DNA from: Cristatella mucedo
Lineage: Eukaryota; Bryozoa; Phylactolaemata; Cristatellidae
Length of the DNA stretch: 64,000 bases
Direction of reading: 5' to 3'
Assembly (NCBI GenBank): GCA_009760855.2
Contig: WPIO01000003.1
Location: 1,758,501 to 1,822,500, forward strand
This document shows, piece by piece, positions 33,531 to 45,689 of the stretch. The notes under the pieces are model-generated. The model worked only from the letters and a program-made list of their open reading frames with translations. It did not search any database and was not told the origin of the DNA. Every line of letters begins with the position of its first letter. The stretch's first letter is position 1. The position numbers and the translations under genes were made by a program.

Positions 33531-35324
33531 GAGCATATGAGTAATTCGATCACAATTATGCAAACGCTTACAGAACTGACTGGGAGCTTCCAGTAGGTTA
33601 CCTCATTCCAAGTAGGTTGATCATTAGGAACGACGTGAAAACCTTGATTATCAGCAAAAGAGAGAAGTCTATGACCTCTGCCAAGGCTCTCTTCCACAGT
33701 GGCGGTAGCAGGAACTCTTGTCCAACTAAAAAGCATAACGACCATTGATGAATGTAATGACTGCAGGTCATCGAGCTATGACAACGAATGGAGTAGCAAC
33801 CAAGGTATACTACAAGCACCCAATGCAAATGATTCAGATAATCTCCTATTGCTAAATCAAAGACTGCCGCCTCGGCATAAAGGAAGCTGCTTCACGAACT
33901 TTAGCCTGAAAGGTAGACGTCAGCATCACTTAAAATTTTGAGTCTGAATAGCAGCAGTGTCAGCTGCAATGAGCTCCTACTAGAGGATTCACACCAGCAA
34001 CCAAAGGGAAATAGATCGGTTTCAAGAGTCATCTACCCTTTTGGAATCGGTAGTGGTTACAAAAGTTAAGGCGAAGCTTTACAGCACACACACACACACA
34101 CAATGATCCATCATATGACCCTTGTGACATACACAATCTTGTGACTCCATACATATGACCTTACACCGTAAACTCAGTACAGGTAATTTAACAGTATTTA
34201 CAGTTGATCCGTGATACCTGCTTGAATAACTTGATGTCCCACTATGGCTACGTGTCCATTCAATTTATCCTGTCCTGGTTGCTTGCAAATCCTCTGCTAC
34301 CAATCGTTCAGTCAGGTGATGTAACATGGTTGCATGCAAAAAATCAGCTTCAACGAGGCCCATTCTAAAGGAACCGTGCTACGATTGCCAATAACCTAGC
34401 CAGTCCACCCTCGGCTATTTACGTCACTCGTTCTGGAGTGGGTGTAGCAATTTACCTCACATAGCCCTAAAGCCACACCTAAACCACGAGCAAAATATTA
34501 CGAAGCTTCTGTCTTCGTGCCACTTTGCTCTTCACTCTGATATCAGCACTGTCGATTCCATGCGGCTAGTGAGCTACCGCTGAAGAATTTGTGCAGACAT
34601 CTGCATCGCAGGCAGTCAATTGGCAGGCTCTATCATTCTGTTTGGAAGTCAGTGCTTCTGATCAGTGCATCGACGTTTCCAAAGTCTCCACCATTTTTCC
34701 TTTCTTGCCCATACCTGAGATCTTGGCCTCACACCTATTATAGGCCAATGTTTACGAAATTGTTTTATAACGAGCAACCTTAGTTGCTTCTATTACAAAC
34801 ACAATAACCTATGTAGTAACAACACTACACAATAAGCAACGGTTATCATACCATCGGGGTGAATACCGTAAGTTCAACATAGAAAATACTGCAGAAGAAC
34901 TTTTGCAATCGACAACGAGCTCGGTGAATCAGCATACCATACAGATCAAAAAACTATTTCAAAATTAAACAAACCTCTTTAAATGGCATAGGAACTGGTG
35001 GTTTTAAGACAATTCTTTGCATTTTAGTTTACATAGGTAGTAACAAATTCAAGTGATGTGTGCACTGTGTATACACGATGATGGCTTCTTGGGGGCTATA
35101 ACTTTAAATGTTAATTTTTGCCTGCTTGTTTGGTCAAGTGCCCTGGAAGGATGCTCCGAACACAGAACTGTCCTTTAAGCACTGATGAATTTTGAAATTT
35201 GCATGCTACCTATCACTGACCAATTGACATGCTTCCTTTCCAGCATATGTAAAGTGGCTAAAAAGAAATGCAGTCTTCTAGAAGAGCTATATACTTTATA
35301 ATCATTATTAATAGCAGTAGTGGC
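33531..35324. other. Unassigned intergenic DNA
   Basis: No convincing exon was found. A short (CA)n run lies at about 34083-34103. A SINE1-like tail remnant (GTAAAGTGGCTAAAAAGAAATGCAG) sits at about 35250. Confidence 0.35.
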
Positions 35325-35495
35325 AGTGATGGCACACTAGGTCAGGCATTTGCTTTCACATCCTCGGTCCCGAGGGTCGTGGGTTCGATTCCTGCGATGG
35401 GCGATCCTTTATCGCCACTGCAAGCGGTGGTGATAGCCGTAAATGCTCTTTTGTTGCTATACAAAAAGAGGCTGTTTAATCAGCTAGGATTTATT
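35325..35495 (+). repeat. SINE2, nearly full length
   Basis: Head GTGATGGCACACTAGGTCAGGC, B box GGTCGTGGGTTCGATTCC, central GCGATCCTTTATCGCC, tail GCTATACAAAAAGAGGCTGTTTAATCAGCTAGGATT. Very close to the 32.2 kb copy. Confidence 0.88.
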
Positions 35496-36029
35496 TTTTA
35501 GTAAAAGCACTTTTATAATTATTATTATGCCTACTTTATTGATGAAGGTGGCAGGATCCATTAGCAGCCAGCTGGACTGACACTCAATAGTGAGTCCTTT
35601 ACACTCACTTCAAAGATAGACAGAAACAGCAACGACACAAGCTAGAGTCCCCTATGGGCAGCACTGTCGTCGCAATCTTACAATAGGCTGCGCTTCGTGC
35701 CACTAGCGAACTCATAGAGTAGACTTACCTCTACATATAAAAGTAATGTCTTTTGCATAGAGCCCTAAGAAAGTCACACGTCTATCTCTGTGCTTCACAT
35801 TTTGCCAAGAGAGTAGCAATAACTAGTTAATGAAAAGCAGGTATCATGCTTACAACCATGCATGCAAGCATCGGGCTTAAAGCACGGAAAATCACACAAG
35901 AAGACACTCAGGGTCACTGCTTAGTAAGACTCCTGTTTAGTACCATGCACTAAGTCATTCACAGGTAAGCATATAAAGCAATCAGGAAAAAAGACAAGAG
36001 TTTACTGTGGGAGAGAAGGAAAGCTGAGC

Positions 36030-36790
36030 GTGGAACATGTGCATCTTTAGCTGAGGCATAAATGACGTCAAGTCTATCCAATAGTGGCAGAAACTCTGCT
36101 CAAGTTCCAGACTTTCGGTGCACACAAGCTGAAGACTCGTTCACCAAAAGCTTTAAAATTTAGGGTGAGAAAAGCCATATGACTTTAGGCAGCTCAGAAC
36201 TGGGTGGTGCAAAGCGCACCGGTGGAACAAGACGGTGGGATAGGTAAGGTGGTGCAAGTGTGTAAAGCGACCGGTTGGCCAGAAAGAAGATCTTGGTCCA
36301 TTTGATACTTGATTGCAAGCCAGTGTCGCTCAGAAAGAAGTGCTGTGACGTGGCAGCTACCCCATTGCCGACAGACCAGACTGTTACCATTGAGGGCACA
36401 AGCCAGGAGTCCTGAATAAATAAACTTGCATAATCACGATACGATTCAACAAACGCGTGAACTCGTGTGGACGTCGTACTCTTGTCAGAGCAGACCCTAA
36501 TTTAAGGAATGTAAGGAATTTAATTGTAAAGAATTTAAAGAACGATACTAACCGTTCCTTAGCTGTAAGGAGGTGACTTGACAGCAGAGGCAATGTGCTC
36601 TCTAATGAGAAGTCGCTTTGGAACATCACGCCCTGATGATAGGCAGACGTCAGGGGAATGGTGCTGGATAAACATCTTCAGGGTGAGGTCTTCTAACTTT
36701 GAAGTGATGCTACGCTTGCCCAAAATTTTTAGATTATCTAGTCGCTTAGCTTCAGAAAGTGAGTGGCCATCCAAGTGCTAATGTCGCCGA
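36030..36790 (-). mobile_element. L2-like LINE RT C-terminal remnant (antisense)
   Basis: On the - strand, broken frames give DGHSLSEAKRLDNL, SKLEDLTLKM, then LAPPYLSHRLVPPVRFAPPSSEL and KSFGERVFSLCAPKVWNL. This is the usual order at the C-terminal side of an L2/CR1-type RT ORF. The wording differs from LINE1 and LINE2 here, so it is a separate, older family. Multiple frameshifts are present. Confidence 0.65.
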
Positions 36791-36867
36791 TGCAGCCTAA
36801 AGGGTAGTTGAGTGAACCAATAGTACAGCAAGGCTGAGAAGGGTCAAAGGATAGGTAGCATTCCTGG

Positions 36868-37015
36868 TTCGTAGCCCAGGGGTGAGGTGCTCGCTCTTCA
36901 CTACCCAGGCTGTGGGTTCGAGCACTGCATCGTGAAATCCTTTAGGCCCACTGCAAGCGGTGTTGGTAGTGGTTATCGCTGTTCTGCCTCTGTACAAAAG
37001 AATGTTGAATCGGCA
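36868..37015 (+). repeat. SINE2-related divergent copy
   Basis: GTTCGTAGCCCAGGGGTGAGGTGCTCGCTCTTCACTACCCAGGCTGTGGGTTCGAGC is a tRNA-like head with A and B boxes. CACTGCAAGCGGTGTTGG and TCTGTACAAAAGAATGTTGAATC match the SINE2 body and tail. Confidence 0.65.
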
Positions 37016-38470
37016 AAACTTTTTGTGGAGCCGACTCATCGGCATAGAAATGAAAGCCGTGACCGTACTTGGCTATGCTAGCGACCAGAACAGCCTCCCG
37101 CTCACCGCGAGGCTTGATGCACGCATCTACATCTTTTCTGAGTTAATCAGACGTCTTCAAACCCCAGAACTAAAGCGAGTCACTAAACGAGTCCTGTCAC
37201 CCGCCTACAGAGGCTAGGATGCAAGTTCCCAGACAATCAATGCAAACGAACCTGGGCTGGTACGAAACGAAAACGCAAACTCTCCGTTACCTACACCTTG
37301 GATTAGGTACAAACTCATATGGTAGTCTTAACAAACGAGCACCTAAAAAGCTATAAGCTGCCGACCACAATGCACCAGTGATGGTTAAAAGCAACCGATG
37401 TCGGCGAGTTAACATGACGGATTAATGTAGCACGCGCCGCCGTCCCAAATTGGCCAAATTACGCAGTCGTCGCTGATCATTAGGATGAGAATAAAATAAA
37501 AAAAAATGACAGAACAAACAAGATATCGTACCGCCGCGTCCATCGAATCGAGTGGGCGCCCCTTGCGTTGGGGATCGACGCGGACGGCCCTCCCGGCGGG
37601 CTAGCTCAACAGTAGCGCCAGCTCCGATGGTTGGCCTCGATGCGCAATAAATGGAAGAAAGAAGCTGGTGGTGCTTGAAAGTGCACTCATACTGCCACTG
37701 CCGCGTCGCATCCATCCATTTCCGAAGGTCCTCGCAGTAGGTGGCCAGCGGGCTACTGTCATATAACGGGCGATGGTCCACTGGGTCAGCGGGAGTGCGT
37801 TGCGTCGAATCGGCCGCCGGTTCCATTCTGTTGATGGCTAGCCCCGGCATGGCAGCTACTTCCAGCAGTAGCACTAATAATGACACTTCCTGAGACCGGA
37901 ACAAGCCCAGCCAGTCCCAGGGACTCCGGCAGATACCAACAATGTCAAGGATCTTGCACGATGTCGGTGCAAGTGGGTACGCTGTTCGTGCAGGAATGCC
38001 CGTGACCAGGCATGCAGGTTATTTATTCAAGCGACGCCCGCTCGCAGCGTAGCGGGCTCGAACGTAGCCAGGCTGGAACTCAGGCGTTCTTCGATCGGGC
38101 TGCCAGCTGGTGCTACCAGCGCTTACGACGGTAACTAGTCGCGACTGCAAACAGTGATAATTTATCATAATTGTAATAATTATGAGGATAACAATGCTGA
38201 CATTATTAATAATTTGTCTTGGATGTAAGAATCTGACTATTCTATAGCGCCTGCGAGGATTTCCAGTGCTGGCCCTACCCTCCCACAGGATGATTTAAAC
38301 CGATTAAATAAAATTACGTTTCTGTGCAAAGCCTGGTTTAAACGGTGGGTCTTGCTTCCTACCCACTCGGAGTCTTACTACGGTCTTCCGATTTGTTGGA
38401 AGTTTAGGCGGCAGTCTTGCTCTAGTCTTGCTTCCTACTCGCTCCGACCGCTGAACGTTCCTGGGGTAGC
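37016..38470. other. Unassigned DNA
   Basis: A CpG-rich stretch at about 37420-37640 has no identified exon. 38150-38240 is AT-rich. No repeat family is assigned with confidence. Confidence 0.35.
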
Positions 38471-38479
38471 AGCGGCGTT

Positions 38480-38665
38480 TCCCTACGGCCAGGTTTCGCT
38501 AACGCAATAACCGGTAGAATGAAATCTGTCCGCTATAGCCTTTATCGGTCGCCGCCTCAAAATCTAATTCTTAAACTCCTAGCTCAGTGCTTCCCATAAA
38601 CAGGGATTCGCCAGGAATACATCGATGATTTCGCCGGTCAAGTCGTCCGCCATTTCTTGCCAAGC
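38480..38665 (-). pseudogene. MADF-domain-like pseudogene fragment
   Basis: On the - strand one frame reads EIIDVFLANPCLWEALS, stop, EFKN, stop, ILRRRPIKAIADRF, then a stop after SETWP. The spacing (helix, N-P-x-L-W, E-F/Y-K-N, R-R, I-A, W) fits the MADF (Myb/SANT-like) DNA-binding fold. Three in-frame stops show it is dead. MADF/Myb-like proteins occur in transcription factors and as the accessory ORF of PIF/Harbinger transposons. The unclassified repeat copy B starts about 250 bp away, so a transposon origin is plausible but unproven. An overlapping open frame at 38571-38849 in another frame (MSLAFYQLESPVYY...) has no known similarity. Confidence 0.45.
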
Positions 38666-38911
38666 AACGCAATAGGCGTTGCCTGAACAGCGTCAATGAT
38701 TGGTCACTTGCTAAGTCCTCGATGAAAAGTAGAACCGGGTTTAGCTGCTGAGCGTTCGCCAAGTATTCCCTCAAGTCTGGACTACCCCTATCCGGTATTG
38801 GTGACATATAATACACCGGTGACTCGAGTTGGTAGAAAGCAAGACTCACCGTCGAAGCGTTACTACACGCGAGTTCGTCGTCGTGTGGTGGACCGTGTCA
38901 CTAGTCACCAA

Positions 38912-39690
38912 TAGGGGATTTTACCAAACTGTATTCGGAGGCGCACAATGTAGCCAGGCATCTAGTGCATGCTTATCGCCACACTCTTCGCAAGGTACTT
39001 AGGTGACCTGCATCTACACTGGGGCGCGACCCACATTGACGGAGGGCCCGAACAATAAGCTAAGCGAGCGAGTGGTGAGCGAGATTCGACATCCGGTTCA
39101 AGGCGTGCAGCGGCCTCCGCAGAAAGCGCCCCTATCGTCGTTTCACCGACCTAAACTCCTGACCGGAGAGCGAGGATTCCGCTTAAACCTTACTCGAAGG
39201 CAGATAAACTGAAGGCTGTTTCGCTAAACGAAAAGAATGCCTCCGTCCGCATTCTCTCAAGAAGGCGGCAAGAGCCGATACAACTTAACAGCGAACATAA
39301 AACATAAAATGCGAGCCCCTGGGCGCTATACGAACGCATTCGGCCGCGTCCACCGAATCCTCCTCTTGACGCTGGCCCTCGTTGCCCCGTGGCCGTCGAT
39401 CGCTGGCAAGAACGCCCGCCCAATTAAGTCGTTCTTATGGAAACGAGTTCGGCGACGGCGAAGACCTCGGGCGAGCGTTGCCTTATTCTTAAACAGCTAG
39501 CCGGGACGACGGGGGGGTCAGGAGCTTGGTGGTATTGGGCCTGGCACCGTAGATCGCTACGGTAAGGAATTACTAACGTCACTCGACAACCGACGAGCAA
39601 CCGGGTCCAGCTCGAATGCCGAACGAAAGGTTCCAAGCAATTCTTTTGGACTAAGTTATGGCCAGCCTCCATGGATCAGCTGCTCCTGTG
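38912..39690 (+). repeat. Unclassified dispersed repeat, copy B
   Basis: Colinear with 7515-8270 (landmarks listed there). Divergence and indels are spread evenly, so neither copy is recent. No target-site duplication was found at its ill-defined ends. Confidence 0.65.
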
Positions 39691-41984
39691 GAGCGCAGGC
39701 CGACGCAACAGGCAGAAATTCCACACGCTCTTGAGCCTCCTCCCCGATTGCGCTGAGCGTGTCCTCGTGATCCTACCACAACTGCTGCACCCTCTTGCTC
39801 ACTGTACGAGGACAACGGTGTTTTTCAGCCGAGCAGTTCCTGTGCGACATAAAATTAAGCCAGGCTGGCCGCTATGCTACATGTCTTCAACTGAGATTTG
39901 AAGTACGCAGTAGCGATCGAGCCGGAAGTGAGCTCCTGACTTCCTATGCAGACGAATTTAAGGCTGTCGTCAAAAATTTTAACTTAGTGACGCTAGAAGA
40001 CTGTTCGTCGAATGGCGAAGCGACTGATAACAGGTGGTGCCAGAGCACACTGCAGTAGCACTGAGATCAAGTAGACAGGCCAGGGGGTGAATCGACCCGA
40101 TTGCCTGATTGAGAATTTCGATATCGATTTGATGCTCGATGGGCAGCCAGTGAAGGTCAGACTGAAGTGGTGGGCATCGGCAGCTGCATGCTATGATGAC
40201 AGACCGGACTAGCTGCTGAGTCTAAGCGATGTCGCAAGCGCACGGATTAACTAGGTTGCGTGATCTCTATCTAAAAACACAAGAATTACAGCCACGGGTG
40301 ACAGGGGGGCAGTACGGGCTGAGGAGTTGGCCCCTACTCATCCTAGCGAATGTCATTTTGAAAGAGGGCGCACTGGCTCTACGGAAGCTGGCTAAACCCA
40401 GCCTGAGGGTGACGCTTTTCAGTTTCAGCGAGACACTAGATTTTCTTACCATTAGTTGGCCCTTAGGTACGGAGCTTTGCATATTTTGTTCACAATGCAA
40501 CAATACACTCGTTAGCCTCAATCCTAAAAATGAAAATTGGCATAGACTTAATCAAAAACGTGTCCTTTAAATATCATCTTGACTCCATCTATGCGCTGTT
40601 GAGGTTAGCATCGATAATTTCTGAACCTACGGTGGGTGACTAGCGAGGAGGAAAGGTCTAAGGAAAGAAGAAAAATATATGAAAGCTTGAAAGCATTTTT
40701 CTAAATTTACGATACAGTCACGGTTGGTTTTCAAGTCAGAGTTTCTATTAATTGCCTCTGGTTGGTTTTAGGACTGGGCTGCGGCCTTGCTTATTAGTCG
40801 ATTCGTCTGCGAAACACCAAATGCCGCTGTAGTTGTCAGCTACTTACGTGTGCCGGGTTCTTAGCCGAGAGAATATGCCAGGATATTTCTTTTCTTGTTT
40901 TTCTATTCCCACTTTCCTTAAAATGTCAGACGTAGCTTCTTAGGAGCCAGAGAGATATATCGATGTACTTCCGCCGGATATTCAAAACTTGGATCCAGAA
41001 ATCTTACGCAGCCAAATCAAATCCACACGGAGCGAGCGGCGGAGAGAATGCGCGCGACGTTCCTCGCGACCACGTATGGTCAGTCGCCGTGGCCTGATCG
41101 TGAGGTGCGATCAGATGAGCGAGACTGAGCGCACGAGTGCATGGTCCTTTCAGGGCGGAGCACGCCATTTTCTAACCAAAGTGCGCCGCCGACGTGAATA
41201 GTGCAATGCATTGTACAAGTTTGTTTGTTCATCCTCACGATCGACCGTCGCAGCCCAAGTCACAGCGACACCGCGCCGCTTAATGATTGAGTTCTACCGC
41301 AGCGAACGCCGGGCGCTCGCTGTACGCAAAGTCGGAAGAGTACGGCTCTCTTAGGGTGAATCGTCTTTCGAACGCGGGTATAGGCGGACGCTCCCGCTAG
41401 AGGGCAAAAGGAATGCAGTACCGAAGGAATTGTCGGCGACTTCATCCCACTCTGCGAGTGAGTAGCGTCATTGACTATCTGTGCGATCCAGCTGCAGGTA
41501 GTGGCGATACTTATAAAAGCTAAATAATATCGGTAGGGAAATTGGTGAAGCGGCGATGAGGCTGAGCAAGAGCGAGAGAATGCGAACGAAACGCGATCGC
41601 AGGCTGTTTATTGTCAGGCCAGATGTCTGTAGAGTCGTTGGACGGAATCGGTCTGGTGAAAACTGTTGACGGTCTGCGGAAATGGCGCTGAACGTTAAGC
41701 GCTCAGTTCCCTCGGACACTCATTACAACTCTTTACTAGACCCTTGCAAATACTTCCAACGATTCGATGGCGAACTGGGAGCAGTCTGTCGAAAGTGCGA
41801 TTCTGTGCGAGCGTGCTAGCTGCGATTAGGGTCAGCGAAAAACCGCTAGTCACACATCCGGGCTTGCCGCTCATTACCTTCTAGTATTTTAAGACTCCGG
41901 GCAGGCCTACGCTTGGTGATAAAATATAAAGGGTATTTGTTGCGGTGCCGGCTACCGCGCAGCAATGGTGCGATGGCTCTCGTG
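39691..41984. other. Unassigned intergenic DNA
   Basis: About 40080-40520 contains open frames on both strands without recognisable similarity; weak resemblance to LINE 3' regions cannot be confirmed by eye. About 41000-41420 is CpG-rich. Confidence 0.35.
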
Positions 41985-42125
41985 CCTTTGGGCTGGTTTG
42001 GCCTTGTGGTTAAGCTGCTTGCAGCGACCCAGGTCAGGCCGAGGTCGTGGGCTCGAGCCCTGTAGCGTGTGTAAAGCGCCAGGAAAGAGATTAAGTTCTG
42101 CTAGGTCGACATGCAAACGAATTAT
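41985..42125 (+). repeat. SINE1, nearly full length
   Basis: GGGCTGGTTTGGCCTTGTGGTTAAGCTGCTTGC head, GTCGTGGGCTCGAGCCC B box, GTAAAGCGCCAGGAAAGAGATTAAGTTCTGCTAGG tail. Confidence 0.8.
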
Positions 42126-42789
42126 TTTGGGCGTTTGCCCGAATCGACCAAACTCGCGAGGAGGAGGGGGCTCATCAAGCCTTCAGGCGTTACCCGAATG
42201 GGCCAACCAGGATGCAGTTCGCTCGTTTGGCCTGCTACTGCTATTAATCAGCGGTGGCCCCGCCCCGGCGTTCCAAAGTACCGTAGACGCGGTATATCGG
42301 GCCGGCGCCCTTCGAAACGCTCTGCGGAGCTACTGCTTGGCTCTGTGCTCCGCTCACTAAAATGAACTCCTATTGAATGTGTATTTCTTAGTCCTATTTC
42401 GCCCTAAGAAAATAACAGTAATAATATCCAAGTAATAAACAATCTTTAGTATGTGTGCCCTAAGACAACTTAATCTCTATTGCTTTACCAGCTGAAAAGC
42501 GACGATCAGTAGGCAACGATAACAAATTAGCGACAAATTGAGTAAGGATTCCAAGCACAAGTTTTTAAGATGGGAGACCGGGGTTATGACAGTCCTGATG
42601 ACCAGTAAGTTAGAAAGATTCGCACCAACTCTTGAGGTACAACGTGCTGAGCAGTTCGAGACAATGCTAGGAATACCAAAGGGGCGGGTCTTCCCCTCGA
42701 GGCTACGGCTTCGGACGCTTTTCTTTGTTAATGCTATAATTCACGGACCTTAGCAGCAGCAACAAAATCAAGGAATGCATTTGAACCCG
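42126..42789. other. Unassigned spacer
   Basis: No gene or repeat recognised between SINE1 and a LINE1 fragment. The left part is GC-rich. Confidence 0.3.
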
Positions 42790-43100
42790 ACTTACGTCAC
42801 GATATCTCCTGAGTTGACCACATTGAAAAAGAACTTTAAAACGCACCTATTTAGGACAGCATTTAGTGGGTCCCTGCGATTCGTCCTTTATGTGCTTGTA
42901 TTCGTGCTGACACTGCATGCTGCCACTAACCAAACTTGCCTGCCGACCCTGTGCATGTCATCCCGAACCACGTTATTCTTGTTGATTATTGGGCGTGCTA
43001 TCACTAACCAACCATTTGATCGCGCTTCCTTTGCAGCAAATGTAAAGAGATTGAGTTCTCTGTAATAGCGCTATTTCAAATGCATTACTATTATTATTAC
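42790..43100 (+). mobile_element. LINE1 3' fragment
   Basis: It starts in the last codons of the ORF (TTGACCACATTGAAAAAGAACTTTAAAACGCACC), covers the 3' UTR, and ends with a degenerate tail hairpin and (ATT)n. Confidence 0.8.
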
Positions 43101-44185
43101 ACACACCCGCATGGGTGCTTATTACTTGGCACCGTTCCCTTTCCCAAAAAAACTTTAAAAAAATGCCTATCTTCCTTTTATTTATATTCTTCTCATACTA
43201 TTCTACAACGATGACTGTAGCGATGAACTCAACTTCTGCCTGTGTCGGCTTGGCGTCTCCGGGGAAGCATTATTTCATACCAGCCTCCCGGACGAGAGCA
43301 CGAGCTGTGGGAGGGACTAAGTCGGTCATCGAATCTGTGGGCGGGACCAAATCTGTCGTAAACGTTCTCAACTAGGATGAAGGTCGGCGTCTGTCAGGAG
43401 GAAAATCTGCCGAGTCAACGAAACTTTACTCAGATAGCGATAGGTAGGATAGCGCCTGCACGCTCTAGGCTGGGCGACCTACTTGCTAAGTTCCGCGCTC
43501 AGAACCGCCGGTCGGGAGTGGACGCATTTCAGCAGTGTTGAAGGCATTACAGACATTGTTCAGCTCAGATTTCCCTTCGCACCGCTGAACTGGCCTGTGC
43601 AGTTTCTTTCTGCTTTTCGTGCTGGGACCTGTGCATGATTCAGTGGACGTTACAGCCATGGATATCACTGATCGGTTTGCCACGAGTGTCTTCATGCTTG
43701 CTTCTGCGTGCTGGTCCCAGGGTACTCGATGATACTTGTTTCCTTTTGCATGCTTGATACCGTGCATGCCACAGTGAATCGTGCTCCTGGATAGAGATAA
43801 ACGTTCTCTCGGAGCGCTATGCAAGCGACATAGTACCGTTATTAAATTATTGGACCTTCCATTCGCAAGTACCGAAAGTATGGAACTTGCTACTGTCACC
43901 ACTTGCATCATTTGGCGTCAGTGAAATCTCACCTAAAGAAGCATCCTCTCCACTTGTTACCGGCCTGGGGTCCTACCAACCGCTGGCCCTGAGTTTCATA
44001 CCTGCTTTTACTTTCTCACCTAAGCGTGGTAAGTTGGGTGTTATCATACGTTGATTATTTTTTGCAGCAAGTTAAAAAGTGCCTTGGTATCATAATGATT
44101 ACGAGAGGAAGTTCATGCTCATGTATAGTTTAGTGCTCATGAGACGTACTGCTGCTTTGGGGATGGCTACGGTGCACAGTAGTAC
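43101..44185. other. Unassigned spacer with duplicated GGGACTAAGTCGGTC
   Basis: No gene recognised. A near-duplicate phrase (GGGAGGGACTAAGTCGGTC / GGGCGGGACCAAATCTGTC) lies at about 43310-43360. A decayed SINE1-like tail sits near 43790-43830. Confidence 0.3.
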
Positions 44186-44189
44186 CGTG

Positions 44190-44318
44190 GTGTGGCTCAC
44201 GGGTGAGTAACTCGCATTTAACGACCAAGTTCTTGGGCTCAAGCAACGGAAAATATGTAAAGCCCCGACTTTGATTAAATTTTTTTATGGCGCTACATAA
44301 ATTAATTATATTTTTAAA
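44190..44318 (+). repeat. SINE1, degraded
   Basis: GTGGTGTGGCTCACGGGTGAGTAACTCGC head, TTCTTGGGCTCAAGC B box, AATATGTAAAGCCCCGACTTTGATTAAA...GGCGCTACATAAATTAATTATATTTTT tail. Confidence 0.65.
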
Positions 44319-44636
44319 ATAGACCATTTTAATCCCTTCAGAGGGGCTAGCCGAATTTCTAGCCCAATTGTTATTTTTCCATTAATGAAGGCAAGATGTA
44401 TTCAATAGGTGTCATCAAACAAAGAATACAACGGCAACACAAAAATTGAATATAATAATGCATTGCATAATATCAGTTCTATGTGCTTACTGGTAATTGA
44501 AAGAAACACATGCAGGGGACAAAACGTTCAACAAGCGTTGGCAAGAAGGATATTCAACAGGTTTAACATCTAGTTAAAGGAATATGCCATTTGCAGCCAA
44601 ATATTCACAGCAGCTTGACCAACGTCAGTTAGGGTG

Positions 44637-44872
44637 AGCCGTGATGGCACACTAGGTAAGGCTTTCACGTGGGTTCGATTCTTTTAACTCACTTGCTGCA
44701 TGGGCCCGTTATGGCTCACTAGGTAAGGCGGTTGCTTTCACGACCTCGGTCCCGAGGTCGTGGGTTCGATTCCTTCGGCGGGCGATCCTTTATCGCCACT
44801 GCAAGCGGTGGTGATAGCCGTAAAGGCTCTTCTGTCGCTATACAAAAAGAGGCTGTTTAATCAGCTAGGATT
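44637..44872 (+). repeat. SINE2, full copy behind a partial head
   Basis: A first head (GCCGTGATGGCACACTAGGTAAGGCTTTCACGTGGGTTCGATTC) is followed within 60 bp by a complete SINE2 (GTTATGGCTCACTAGGTAAGGCGG ... GCTATACAAAAAGAGGCTGTTTAATCAGCTAGGATT). This is a tandem or nested arrangement. Confidence 0.85.
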
Positions 44873-45689
44873 GATTTATTATTTATTTATTACTATAAGT
44901 AACAACCCACTCACAATTGCAAAGAAATATCAACGCGACACAAAAAAACGGCCAAAACCTGTTTGGGTGCACATTCACTGTGATGATTGAAGCTAAACTT
45001 GATCCTTAGCGTTTGAAAAAACACTGGTTTCTCCAGGGTTTTCCGAGGGGCTCTTCTGAAGAAACTTGCACATAACGCAGAACAAATATGTGGATGGCCG
45101 GGCAGAGGTCAGCAAGCTTTGCTTCTATCAGCTATCACTATAGTGCCCAGTCTTGCTAAACATTGACCGAAGCTTAAGTCGATTGTCAATTGATTAGTAA
45201 TTCTAATGGTGACTCATTAGTCTGCTCTCACAGTGAACGTGTATTGGAAGATTAAATCATTGATATAGCATTGTTCTGCTGCAGCAACGACAGATCATGG
45301 TCAGGTAAAATTAGAGGGTGCCGATGACAGGATATGAATGCCTACATTAAAGACACAGAGGATCGGCACAGTTGTCATCTTCAACCAACCGAGTTGAATC
45401 CCGCTACTATGCACCCAAGGTGGAATGCAAGAAGCATCTATTCTTACTGAAGTGACGCACTCTGCTCTGGGGCTCACAGGGCAGGTGATGTTGTAGGGCC
45501 GGTGAAGTCAAGTCAAAGTTTGTCTGAAGCCAGCAGTTTCCAGATGTTGCTGTAGAGTGAAAGTCGATGTTTAAAGTGCCACAACACAGCAACATCTGGT
45601 TGTTTTAGCAGGAATAAAATTGGGTTAAATGCACTTGCTCATGTCTGTGGGGGTCTAAGTGGACAAGATCCAACAGGTTCAGTTGACAC
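44873..45689. other. Unassigned spacer
   Basis: It starts with a TTTATTATTTATTTATTAC run behind SINE2. A palindromic pair AGATGTTGCTGT / ACAGCAACATCT lies around 45543-45598. No coding evidence. Confidence 0.3.

Noticed and set aside
38571-38849. 92-codon - strand open frame (MSLAFYQLESPVYY...)
   Set aside because: It overlaps the MADF-like frame in another register and has no similarity I recognise; probably incidental.
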